This document shows, one piece after another, positions 1 to 7,839 of a stretch of DNA of 64,000 nucleotides. Origin of the DNA: Amnibacterium flavum. GTDB taxonomy: Bacteria > Actinomycetota > Actinomycetes > Actinomycetales > Microbacteriaceae. Position numbers and translations under genes: made by a program. The stretch lies in the NCBI RefSeq assembly GCF_003097495.1, contig NZ_QEOP01000002.1, forward strand, positions 1,054,001 through 1,118,000, read 5' to 3'. Position 1 is the first letter of the stretch. Each line of letters starts with the position of its first letter. Below the pieces are notes generated by a model. That model had not been told where the DNA came from. It did no database searches and saw nothing but the letters and a program-made list of their open reading frames with translations.

Positions 1-837
1 GCCGTCGAGATCGTCGAGTAAGGGCTCCTGCACATCGTGCAGCAGCAGGTGGCCAAGCTCGTGGAACAGCGAGAACCACAGGTGGTCATCGGCCAGGTGC
101 CGCACGCTGAGGACGAGTGCGGCCCGGCCGGACCGGGTGCGGAACGCGGCGCCGCTGATCGGGCAGCCCTTCGGGGCGCGCACGATCACGGCTGCCACAC
201 CCGCGGCTGCAAGGACCCTCTGTAGCTCGGGGATGAATCGCTCAGGGTTGGGCTGGCGGCTGAGGGCTCGTAGGGCTGGGATTGCGGCGCGTACGGCCGT
301 GGGATCCCAGGCCTCAAGGGGTAGGGATTCGGCTTCAATCTCCGCCTGACGCAGCCAGGCCGCGACGGCCGCCTCATCAGACTCGAACGTTTCGGAAGCG
401 CGATACCTCGCCTGCTCGACGGCCGCGCCGAAACGGCTATTCCAGTCGTCGGCGTCGACGACGTCAAAGAACGCCGAGCAGGCCGCGACGCGCTCGCGCC
501 AGTCGCGGCCCAGAGGGCTGATCCAACCGAAGGCGGCCATTTGATCAAGCGGCATCCGCTGGAAGATCTCGTCCAAACCGAGAGCGTGGAGCCCCTCACG
601 ATACCTCTGCTCTCGGGTCAACCAAAAGTCAGAGGAGCCGCCCAACGTCGCCGCGAGCTGGCCCGCGAGATCAGCGCCAATCTCGCGCTCACCGACGACG
701 ATTCGCCGCACTTCGGGGTCGGGCAAATCGAGGCGATCGGCGAGATCCTCCACTGACCACAGGCGCCGTTGTAGCGCGGTCAGGATGGTTTCTCCGGGCG
801 CGGAGACCCAGCGCGGCTCGAAGGAGATGTTCGTCAC
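1..837 (-). CDS. HTH (HigA-like)-ImmA/IrrE metallopeptidase fusion, C-terminus cut by window edge
   Basis: Open from a GTG at 837 to the window edge: 279 codons visible with no stop, so the C-terminus is missing. Residues about 15-80 look like a HigA/XRE helix-turn-helix: a DLADRLDLP recognition region followed by GERxIGADLAGQLAATLGG and DFWLTREQRY, the latter being the usual HigA tail. Residues 259-263 are HELGH, the zinc-binding HExxH motif of the ImmA/IrrE (peptidase M78) family, followed by LLLHD. Proteins of this architecture act as antitoxins or as protease-type regulators that cleave repressors. The GTG start overlaps the stop of the upstream gene by four bases (GTGA), so the two are translationally coupled in the toxin-then-antitoxin order typical of higBA. 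The start is set by this coupling. The HTH-peptidase assignment is firm; the antitoxin role is inference. Confidence 0.8.
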   Translation of the reverse strand, partial: MTNISFEPRWVSAPGETILTALQRRLWSVEDLADRLDLPDPEVRRIVVGEREIGADLAGQLAATLGGSSDFWLTREQRYREGLHALGLDEIFQRMPLDQMAAFGWISPLGRDWRERVAACSAFFDVVDADDWNSRFGAAVEQARYRASETFESDEAAVAAWLRQAEIEAESLPLEAWDPTAVRAAIPALRALSRQPNPERFIPELQRVLAAAGVAAVIVRAPKGCPISGAAFRTRSGRAALVLSVRHLADDHLWFSLFHELGHLLLHDVQEPLLDDLDG

Positions 838-1151
838 GAGGCACCACCTATCTTCTTGATCGAGACTAGCTGGACGCGAGTGACCCTGGACAGATCGACT
901 CGGTGATTCCCGACACGGACTCGCGCAGTGTCGACTAGGCAGGTGATCGTCACTCGCTCGCTGGCGTCGAACGTGACCGTGCCAGCCTCGTAGCCGAGGT
1001 CATAGAGGAAGCCGAGGTCCTCAAGGGAGGTGGCCGCAACGAGGTCCTCGAGGACCTGCTTGGCCGCCTCGACCTCACCCGCGTCCAAGGCGCCGGGAGA
1101 CGGCTCGGTCCAGTATGCACGCAATGTCGGAGACTGAAAGCTCAGCTCCAT
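834..1151 (-). CDS. Small protein, candidate HigB/RelE-like toxin
   Basis: A 105-residue protein starting at ATG 1151 with a G-rich ribosome site (GGGGGTGG) just upstream; a GTG at 1157 would add two residues. I do not recognise the family with certainty. The region VLEDLVAATSLEDL near the N-terminal third resembles the helical start of HigB/RelE-fold toxins, which is followed by beta strands as here (GTVTFD, VTITCLVDTARVRVG, TRVQLVSIKK). The usual HigB signature WRI-CF is not visible. The main argument is context: it directly precedes and overlaps a HigA-like HTH/ImmA gene. It could instead be a substrate or accessory protein of the peptidase. Confidence 0.5.
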   Translation of the reverse strand: MELSFQSPTLRAYWTEPSPGALDAGEVEAAKQVLEDLVAATSLEDLGFLYDLGYEAGTVTFDASERVTITCLVDTARVRVGNHRVDLSRVTRVQLVSIKKIGGAS

Positions 1152-1217
1152 AACCACCCCCGCTCACCACGCAAACCGGCAACCTCGTGTGAGGCTTACA
1201 GGCCCCTGGCCGCGACC

Positions 1218-1805
1218 CTAGTGCGCACCGCTGGCCGGTGCGGTGTTCGACAGACTTGCGAAGCTCATCTTCGGACTCCCGTAGACGCCGAAGTTCTGCA
1301 CGTGCAGCCGGGCGATCTCGGGCACGGGCACATCATCACGCAGCTGTCGCGCGGACGGTGACCTGGTCACCGCGGCACGCTAGCCGCGTGAGGTGAAGAA
1401 TCCTCTCACTGCCGGTCGGAGAGCCTGGCAGATGAGCTCAGCCCCGAAACGATCCGATTTTCTGTAGAAACTGGATCATCCCGTTGACGGGTGATCGAGC
1501 TTCATCGCGAAAAAGGATCGCAGCCTCGAGTATCTCGTTCGCCTTCCACTACTCCGGGACCTTCCTTCTGCGTTCGCTCGATCTCCGCTGCCGCATCGGT
1601 CGTGAACCCCGGGTTGGCTCCCGCGCCGACCTCGTATCGGCGTTGGCAGGTCGCAGCGTCACCGGACTCATCCCCAGGAGCCCTGCCTCATGCCTGACGG
1701 CGCCCATCATCGTTGGATGCGACGGCCGCGTCTCCGCGAGCATCCGGAACACCCGCTCACGCATTTGCGGCGGATGTTTCCCGTTCGTGGTGTTCCATCC
1801 CGGCC
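1218..1805 (-). pseudogene. Degenerate IS3-family transposase (orfA + start of orfB)
   Basis: Reading the minus strand from about 1805 gives recognisable IS3-family transposase pieces in three successive frames. First MRERVFRMLAETRPSHPTMM, then GLLGMSPVTLR (typical orfA HTH). After a frame change comes QRRYEVGAGANPGFTTDAAA, and after another KANEILEAAILFRDEA, the end of orfA, followed by MIQFLQKIGS, the start of orfB. Further on, FFTSRG-stop-RAAVTRSPSARQLRDD and PEIARLHVQNFGVYG-PKM match the start of the IS3 orfB. An amber codon stands where Tyr is expected, and the catalytic DDE core is absent. So this is a dead, truncated element with at least two frameshifts and one in-frame stop. No terminal inverted repeats were identified. 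The rest of the gene-free stretch (1806-2146) shows nothing I can support. Confidence 0.75.
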
Positions 1806-2146
1806 TGAAGAAAGGAATGAAAATCAGGTCGATTCAGAAGCGGATGGACGGACCGGTGCGCGTACGACGAGACCGAGCCTTATCCAGCTCAGGGGCATAT
1901 TCGGAGGGGCAAACACGGGGGAATTGCAGCGAAGACGACCCCGTCGGGGCCGCACGACAAGCTTACGAAAATGTGACCCTTCTCCATCTGGTCAGCCGCT
2001 GCGGAGGGCCCCCAACACTCCACACGCGCGGACGATGCGCAACCCCGGTCGCTGATCCACGGGAACGCGGCCAAGTTTTCGCAGATCCAGAGTTCGAGCG
2101 ACCCCGGTTACATCGGCAGTCGTCGCGCCGCTGCTACAGTCGCCCC

Positions 2147-2467
2147 ATGCCTGCGGGAACCGTTCTTCACGCTCTGCGAGCCTTTGTGGCCGAGCGCGAG
2201 TGGGCGCAGTTCCATACGCCGGAGAATCTCGCGAAGAGTATTTCGATCGAGGCGGGTGAGCTTCTCGAATGCTTCCAATGGGGCGGCGACTACAACGCTG
2301 ATGATTTGCGGGGTGAGCTCGCTGATGTGCTCACCTACTGCATCCTGCTTGCCGACAATCTCGGACTCGACGCGGACGAGATAGTGCTCGATAAGCTTGC
2401 GAGGACTCGTGCGAAGTACCCGGTGGAGAAGTCCCGGGGCCGGAGCGCCAAGTATGACGAACTCTAG
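2147..2467 (+). CDS. MazG-like nucleotide pyrophosphohydrolase
   Basis: A 106-residue single-domain all-alpha NTP pyrophosphatase of the MazG/RS21-C6 superfamily, which hydrolyses (d)NTPs to the monophosphate plus pyrophosphate. Seen directly: the metal-binding pattern EAGELLECFQW (ExxE) at about residues 36-46, followed by GELADVLTYCILLADNLG, the second acidic pair (ExxD). ATG 2147 is chosen because homologous sequence begins there; the reading frame is open further upstream but that part lies over the IS remnant and has no protein-like sequence. Its stop lies 14 bases inside the next gene, a GIY-YIG/DUF2075 protein, so they are probably co-translated. MazG enzymes beside helicase-like genes suggest nucleotide-pool depletion or sanitising in phage defence, but no function is proven here. 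Confidence 0.85.
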   Translation: MPAGTVLHALRAFVAEREWAQFHTPENLAKSISIEAGELLECFQWGGDYNADDLRGELADVLTYCILLADNLGLDADEIVLDKLARTRAKYPVEKSRGRSAKYDEL

Positions 2468-4178
2468 GATTGAGCGGATTCCGTTCTCGGAAGACGCCGT
2501 CAGAGTCTTCGCCGAGAGTGACCCGCTACACAAGAACTGGCCCGTCGTCTACCTTCTCGAGGGCGGAGCCCAGGTCTACGTAGGTGAGTCCCTAGATGCG
2601 AGTTCTCGCATGCGGCAACACCTTGCCAACCCGCGGAAGAGTTCGTTCGAGGCCGTGCGAGTCGTGCTCGATAACACATACAACAAATCGGTCTGCCTCG
2701 ACCTTGAAGCCTTCCTCATCAACGCCCTCAACGGTGACGGCCGACTCAATGTCACGAATCTCAACGCGGGGATCGTCGACCGTGACTATTACGACCGGGA
2801 GCGCTATCGGCGCTCCTTCCTTGACGTATTCGAGCAGTTGCGCGCGGCAGGAGTGTTCGACCGCCGCATAAAGGAGATAGAGAACAGCGACCTCTTCAAG
2901 CTCTCGCCGTTTAAGGCCCTCAACGCCGATCAGGCTGTCGCAATCGAAGGCATCCTTGAGGCGTTGTTCGAAGATGTAGAGAAGGGCAGCGCCGGCCCGA
3001 TCGTAGTTCAAGGAGATCCTGGAACCGGCAAGACAATCGTGGGAGTGACCCTCGCCAAGCTGCTGCAGGACATCAAGCGGGCAGACGAAGCGGACGTCAT
3101 CGATGGAGATTCCCTGTTCAGCGACTTTTTTACCAAGGGCTATGCCGACCAGATTGCCGGCTACCGTATCGGGGTGGTTGTACCGCAGCAGTCGCTGCGC
3201 GCATCGATCAAGCGCGTTTTCCGGAACACGCTCGGACTTCAAGCGGACATGGTCCTCAGCCCCTTCGAGGTGGGAGCATCTGAAAACTTCTACGACATCC
3301 TCATCGTCGACGAGAGTCATCGCCTCAATCGCCGGTCGAATCAACCGTCCGCAAGATTGAATCAACGCTTTCGTGAGATAAATGAGCGGCTTTTCGGATC
3401 CGACGATGTCGCTTGGACGCAGCTCGACTGGATCCGTGCGCGGAGCCAGCACCAGATCCTCTTGCTCGACGCGGGACAGAGAGTGAAGCCGGCCGATCTT
3501 CCCGAAGATGCTCTGCAGCACGTTGTAGCCATTGCGCGCCATGAAGACCGCCACTTCCCACTCGCGTCCCAAATGCGAGTTCTCGCTGGGCAGGACTACA
3601 TCGATTACGTTGGGCGCATCCTGCATGGTGCCCAGCCCAGCAGGGTCGATTTCCCCGGTTATGACCTCAGGTTCTTCAACGATTTCGGCCAGATGCATGA
3701 CGAAATCCGCCTGAGGGACGCTGAACACGGGCTCGCGCGTCTCGTGGCTGGCTTCGCCTGGGAGTGGCGCAGCAGGCGGTCGAAGGACCTCTTCGACATA
3801 GAGATTGACGGTCGCAAGTTGCGGTGGAACCAGACTGACAAAGACTGGATCAGTTCGGAGACCTCGCTGGAAGAGGTTGGCTCGATCCATACCGTTCAGG
3901 GGTACGACCTCAACTACGCGGGCGTGATCATTGGGCCCGACCTGCGCTTCGACACAGGGGCCGGGCGGCTATACATCGACCGGAATTCCTACTTCGACAA
4001 GAAGGGCAAGGAGAACAATTCCGCGCTTGGGATTACCGTTACTGACGACGACCTCCTTGAGTTCATAGCCGCGGTCTACTTTGTTCTGCTTACGCGCGGA
4101 ATGCGTGGAACCTACCTTTACGTGCACGACCTAGCTCTCGGGGACCACATGCGTAAGTTCTTCCCCGCGGCTCGCTGA
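2454..4178 (+). CDS. GIY-YIG nuclease-DUF2075 (SF1 helicase-like) protein
   Basis: A 574-residue protein starting at ATG 2454, inside the end of the MazG gene; longer upstream starts would run into MazG. N-terminal domain (about 28-120): VVYLLEG (GIY position 32-38) and VYVGES (YIG position 41-46), then an SSRMRQHL helix and an Glu in CLDLEAFL as likely catalytic residue. From about 155: the DUF2075 P-loop domain, with Walker A GDPGTGKT at 187-194, Walker B LIVDESH at 283-289, a later Gln/Gly-rich motif IHTVQGYDL and the motif VI-like FVLLTRGMRGTYLYVHD near the C-terminus. DUF2075 proteins are predicted nucleic-acid helicases/translocases often found in defence loci. Base composition is lower in GC than the surroundings (35 of 60 bases at 2881-2940). 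Role inferred: nucleic acid sensing or cleavage coupled to MazG. Confidence 0.85.
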   Translation: MTNSRIERIPFSEDAVRVFAESDPLHKNWPVVYLLEGGAQVYVGESLDASSRMRQHLANPRKSSFEAVRVVLDNTYNKSVCLDLEAFLINALNGDGRLNVTNLNAGIVDRDYYDRERYRRSFLDVFEQLRAAGVFDRRIKEIENSDLFKLSPFKALNADQAVAIEGILEALFEDVEKGSAGPIVVQGDPGTGKTIVGVTLAKLLQDIKRADEADVIDGDSLFSDFFTKGYADQIAGYRIGVVVPQQSLRASIKRVFRNTLGLQADMVLSPFEVGASENFYDILIVDESHRLNRRSNQPSARLNQRFREINERLFGSDDVAWTQLDWIRARSQHQILLLDAGQRVKPADLPEDALQHVVAIARHEDRHFPLASQMRVLAGQDYIDYVGRILHGAQPSRVDFPGYDLRFFNDFGQMHDEIRLRDAEHGLARLVAGFAWEWRSRRSKDLFDIEIDGRKLRWNQTDKDWISSETSLEEVGSIHTVQGYDLNYAGVIIGPDLRFDTGAGRLYIDRNSYFDKKGKENNSALGITVTDDDLLEFIAAVYFVLLTRGMRGTYLYVHDLALGDHMRKFFPAAR

Positions 4179-4326
4179 TTTCGCTCACCTGCATCGCCGG
4201 CGAAGCGGAGGGAGCGACGCGCGCGTCACTGCACTCAGCGTGTTGACTGGCGGTTGGCGTCTGCGTTACGCACTCAGCCCCCTCCTATATCGCTGAGTAT
4301 CGTTGAGACCGATCGAGGAGGTCACC

Positions 4327-4881
4327 ATGAATGGATCATCCAGGACTGATGGGTTCGGCACCGCAGGCGCCAACCCCGTTGACGGCATGTGGCAGGCGTT
4401 CGAGCAGCTGCGCACGCGCCTTGAGAAGAATTTCGAGAAGAGCGCCGGCAGTCGTGTCGGCCGCGGCGACGTGCGCGCCGCCGTGCTCGCACTTCTCGCC
4501 GAGCAACCGATGCACGGCTACCAGATCATCCACCAGATCGAAGAGCGCAGCGGCGGACGCTGGAAGCCCAGCGCCGGCTCCGTCTACCCGACGCTTCAGC
4601 TCCTTGCCGACGAGGGCCTCATCACGGCGGAAGAGTCCAACGACCGCAAGACCTACTCGCTGACCGAAGCCGGTCGCGACGAGGTCAACCGGTCCGGAGT
4701 GTCCGCACCGTGGAGCGCCAAAGAGGATGAGAAGACCGGATCCCTGCCTAAGGCCGGCATCGAGCTCGCCCAAGCCGCCGCTCAGGTCGGCCGCACCGGG
4801 ACCGACGCCCAGACCCAGCAGGCCGTCGAGGTGCTGAACGACGCGAGGCGCAAGCTCTACGCGATCCTCGCCCAGAGCTGA
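4327..4881 (+). CDS. PadR-family transcriptional regulator
   Basis: A 184-residue protein. ATG 4327 is preceded by GAGGAGG seven bases away, which beats the upstream TTG at 4303. The winged-helix PadR domain covers roughly residues 48-118: DVRAAVLALLAEQPMHGYQI, then GGRWKPSAGSVYPTLQLL (recognition helix), then the wing DRKTYSLTEAGRDEV. A shorter C-terminal helical part (QAVEVLNDARRKLYAIL) probably dimerises. An N-terminal stretch of about 45 residues rich in polar residues precedes the domain. The next gene, a UbiB-type kinase, begins 5 bases downstream, so the two form an operon. PadR proteins commonly repress their own promoter; no operator could be singled out in the 148-base upstream gap. 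Confidence 0.9.
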   Translation: MNGSSRTDGFGTAGANPVDGMWQAFEQLRTRLEKNFEKSAGSRVGRGDVRAAVLALLAEQPMHGYQIIHQIEERSGGRWKPSAGSVYPTLQLLADEGLITAEESNDRKTYSLTEAGRDEVNRSGVSAPWSAKEDEKTGSLPKAGIELAQAAAQVGRTGTDAQTQQAVEVLNDARRKLYAILAQS

Positions 4882-4886
4882 CCGGA

Positions 4887-6620
4887 GTGGCATCGCCCCA
4901 ACCCGAACGGGCAGGAAACACAGCGGGCGCGGGCGCAGTGCCAGCAGGCACTGGCCGCGCCCGCTATCGCCGCATCCTCCGATTCGCCGCCCGGCACCTC
5001 GCCGCCACCTGGTGGTGGGAGATCTTTCTTCCGCGCATCGGCCTCAGCCGACTGAGCGAGCGCACCCGCACCCGACGGATGAAGCGCATCGCCCGACGTT
5101 TCCACGACCTCGCCCTCGACCTCGGCGGCCTCATGATCAAGGTCGGCCAGTACATGTCGTCGCGCCTGGATGTGCTGCCCCCCGAGATCACCAAAGAGCT
5201 GGAAGGCCTTCAGGATGAGGTGCCCGCCGTGCCCTTCCCGGCCGTCCGCACCCTCGCTGAGGCGGAACTGGGACGAACTCTCGCGAGCGCGTACGCGTCG
5301 TTCAACGAGACGCCGATCGCATCCGCGTCGCTCGGTCAGGCCTACCGCGCCCGCCTCACCCCGGAGCTGGCTGAGGAAGCGGGATTCGAGGACGTGGTCG
5401 TCAAGATCCAGCGCCCCGGCATCGACACGATCGTCGAGGTCGACCTCGCCGCGTTGCGCCGTGTCGGCGGATGGCTGAGCCACATCCGACTCGTCTACAC
5501 CCGCGTCGACATGCCCGCTCTGGTGGAGGAGTTCGCCGCCACCAGCCTCGAAGAGATCGATTACCTGCACGAGGCCGCCAGCTCCCAACGCTTCGCCGAG
5601 GTCTTCAACGGCGACGCCCGCGTCGGCGTCCCGGGAATCGCGTGGGAACGCAGCACCCGCCGGGTACTCACGCTCCAAGACGTGACGGCGATCAAGATCA
5701 CCGACGTGGAGTCGCTGCGCGCGGCCGGCATCGAGCCGTCCGAGGTGGCGGAGGTGTTCGCCACGGTCATGTTCGACCAGGTGTTCACCGACGGCTGGTT
5801 CCACGCCGACCCGCACCCCGGCAACATCTTCGTCACTCCGCTGCCCGACGGCACCGGGGGAGAGGGTCGGGCCTGGAAGCTCACCTTTATCGACTTCGGC
5901 ATGATGGGCCAGGTCCCGCCGACCCTCCGCGCCGGCCTGCGCAAGCTGCTCATCTCGGCAGCGACTCGGGACGGAAGCGGACTTGTCGACGCGATCCGCG
6001 ACGTCGGGATGCTGCTGCCCTCCGCCGACACCGTCGAACTCGAACGAGCGATGACGGCGCTCTTCGGCCGGTTCGGCGGCATGGGCTTCGCCGAACTGCG
6101 CGAGGTGGATCCGCGCGAGTTCCGCGACTTCGCGAAGCAGTTCAACGACGTGGTCCGCTCGCTGCCGTTCATGCTGCCGGAGAATCTGCTCCTCGTCATC
6201 CGCGCCATGTCGCTCACGTCGGGTGTGTGCAGCGCGCTGGACCCGCAGTTCAACCTCTGGGACTCGGTCGAGCCCTACGCGCGTCAGCTCCTGCGCGACG
6301 AACGCGGCAATGCGGTACAAGACGTGGCACGCCAGGCGCTCGACATCGTGACGACGGCGGCGACGCTGCCGAAGCGACTCGATGGGTTAATCACGCGGAT
6401 TGAGGATGGCGATCTCGCCGTTACTGCTCCCAGGCTCGAGCGACGGGTGGCTTCGCTCGATAAGACGCTGCGGCGGATTGGGTCGTCTCTGGTGTTTGCG
6501 GGGCTAATCGTGGCCGGGGCGATTGTCCGGCCGGATGACACAGTGCTGGGGACCGTGTTGATGGTTGCATCCGTCATACCGCTGCTAGGTGTCGTGTTCG
6601 GCGGGCGTCGCGGAGCCTGA
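4887..6620 (+). CDS. ABC1/UbiB (AarF)-family atypical kinase, membrane-associated
   Basis: A 577-residue protein of the ABC1/UbiB/COQ8 kinase-like family. Visible signatures: the family-specific LMIKVGQYMSSR (KxGQ) at about residues 80-91, EIPxE-like LQDEVPAVPF, the SASLGQAYRA Ala-rich nucleotide loop, VVVKIQRPG with the ATP-binding Lys, ADPHPGNIF as catalytic loop, and FIDFGMMG as DFG motif. Two hydrophobic helices end the protein (SSLVFAGLIVAGAIV and TVLMVASVIPLLGVVF), anchoring it in the membrane. UbiB proteins assist quinone or isoprenoid-lipid metabolism; substrate here unknown. GTG 4887 lies 5 bases after the padR stop; its ribosome site is weak, so translational coupling is likely and an internal start cannot be excluded. 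Confidence 0.9.
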   Translation: MASPQPERAGNTAGAGAVPAGTGRARYRRILRFAARHLAATWWWEIFLPRIGLSRLSERTRTRRMKRIARRFHDLALDLGGLMIKVGQYMSSRLDVLPPEITKELEGLQDEVPAVPFPAVRTLAEAELGRTLASAYASFNETPIASASLGQAYRARLTPELAEEAGFEDVVVKIQRPGIDTIVEVDLAALRRVGGWLSHIRLVYTRVDMPALVEEFAATSLEEIDYLHEAASSQRFAEVFNGDARVGVPGIAWERSTRRVLTLQDVTAIKITDVESLRAAGIEPSEVAEVFATVMFDQVFTDGWFHADPHPGNIFVTPLPDGTGGEGRAWKLTFIDFGMMGQVPPTLRAGLRKLLISAATRDGSGLVDAIRDVGMLLPSADTVELERAMTALFGRFGGMGFAELREVDPREFRDFAKQFNDVVRSLPFMLPENLLLVIRAMSLTSGVCSALDPQFNLWDSVEPYARQLLRDERGNAVQDVARQALDIVTTAATLPKRLDGLITRIEDGDLAVTAPRLERRVASLDKTLRRIGSSLVFAGLIVAGAIVRPDDTVLGTVLMVASVIPLLGVVFGGRRGA

Positions 6621-6729
6621 GCTGCCCGCACGATCACGTGCCGCGTCGCCATCATGATGAGGCGACGGCATCGTCAGATCGACCCGACCGCCATAATGAG
6701 CTCGCGCTTCCGTATTCGGATGACACGAC

Positions 6730-7737
6730 ATGGTAGGGGCATCGGCTTTGGCTGACTTTCACACCGAGGCATGGACGCTTCAACCCGGTGATTTGATGAC
6801 TCGCGCTGAGCGGCAGGCTCTCTACGGCGGTGGAGTCCAGGGAGGCATTGAGCCTTCCACGACGTCTTCGATGATCTTTCTGTACACAGATCCCGCAAAG
6901 GGACTGGCTCATGGCTACAGCTTCGACGGTTGGGACGCTGAGCGAAACGTTTTCTTCTACACCGGAGACGGTCAGAACGGGCCGCAGACCTTTTCGGGCA
7001 AGAACGGTTCTGTCCTTAACCACGTGCAAGCCGGTCGAAGGATTCAGCTTTTCTCTGCCGAAGGGCTAGTCGCCGGTAGCCAAACTAAAGCTCAGCGCTA
7101 CCTGGGGGAGTTCGTCGTCGACCCTTTACGTCGTTTTGAACGGGAGACCTCGGTCGACCGAAACGGCACTCTTCGATCCGTCATCGTCTTCAGACTGCTC
7201 CCAGTTGGTAGCGTCCTACGGAGGAGCCGAGAAGACAGTTCGTTCCCCATCAGCCCGGAAAATATGGTGGCCACGGAGTCGCCGTTGGAGGGACCGCTCG
7301 ATGACGTCGTGGACCGGGTCCTTCTCGAGCGGACACTGGCACCAACCTTTGCTCATCAAGCAACCGACGTGTTGCGGATGTCCATCAGACGTGAGGCGGC
7401 GATGGTGCTCCGGCTCACACAGCACCTCGAATCGCTTGGTCACGAGGTAGTCCGCAACCGGATAACGCCCGCGGGTAGCGCTTTCTCCCTCTACACCGAC
7501 GTGTTCGATGCCTCGGAGTCCGTCCTGTACGAAGCCAAATCGGTTGCTGACAGGGCTTCGTCACGGCTGGCGGTGGGACAGCTGCTGGATTACAAGCGAT
7601 ACATGAGCGACAACGTGAGGCTGAGTGCCTATCTTCCGGGGAGACCCTCGGGCGACCTTCCCCGGCTCTTCGACTCCACCGGGATCGGGCTGAGCTACGA
7701 AGAAGGCCGGGCGATCTCTCTTGCCTTCGAGCGTTAG
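6730..7737 (+). CDS. ScoMcrA-type SRA-like reader fused to PD-(D/E)XK nuclease (predicted type IV restriction enzyme)
   Basis: A 335-residue protein. The N-terminal part (about 20-165) matches the SRA-like base-flipping domain seen in ScoMcrA-type and HNH restriction enzymes: the core YTGDGQNGPQTFSGKNGSVL at 77-96, then RIQLFSAEG and the strand RYLGEFVVD. Such domains read modified or phosphorothioated DNA. The C-terminal part (about 215-335) looks like a PD-(D/E)XK nuclease: Asp257 in TDVFD, Glu268 and Lys270 in LYEAKS, and the helix AVGQLLDYKRY with Gln284, as in Mrr-type folds. The combination predicts cutting of modified foreign DNA. ATG 6730 is the first start after a 109-base gap. GC is lower than in neighbours, consistent with transfer. 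A second nuclease gene follows 102 bases downstream. Specificity cannot be read from sequence. Confidence 0.75.
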   Translation: MVGASALADFHTEAWTLQPGDLMTRAERQALYGGGVQGGIEPSTTSSMIFLYTDPAKGLAHGYSFDGWDAERNVFFYTGDGQNGPQTFSGKNGSVLNHVQAGRRIQLFSAEGLVAGSQTKAQRYLGEFVVDPLRRFERETSVDRNGTLRSVIVFRLLPVGSVLRRSREDSSFPISPENMVATESPLEGPLDDVVDRVLLERTLAPTFAHQATDVLRMSIRREAAMVLRLTQHLESLGHEVVRNRITPAGSAFSLYTDVFDASESVLYEAKSVADRASSRLAVGQLLDYKRYMSDNVRLSAYLPGRPSGDLPRLFDSTGIGLSYEEGRAISLAFER

Positions 7738-7839
7738 GCCCGGGGATTGAATCGACGCGCGCTAGGACTGGAGGCCCGCAAAGGGGGTCTTCTAATGAGG
7801 TTTTCCAACTCCTAGCTTCGGGAGAGGGGGAAATCGGTT

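Noticed and set aside
1484-2146. Long open rightward frame in front of the MazG gene
   Set aside because: The translation is Arg/Ser/Pro-rich with no protein-like pattern and lies over the minus-strand IS3 remnant; MazG homology begins only at 2147.
4857-6320. 487-residue leftward frame over the UbiB gene
   Set aside because: Antisense shadow with Arg/Gly/Asp bias; the forward frame has all UbiB motifs.
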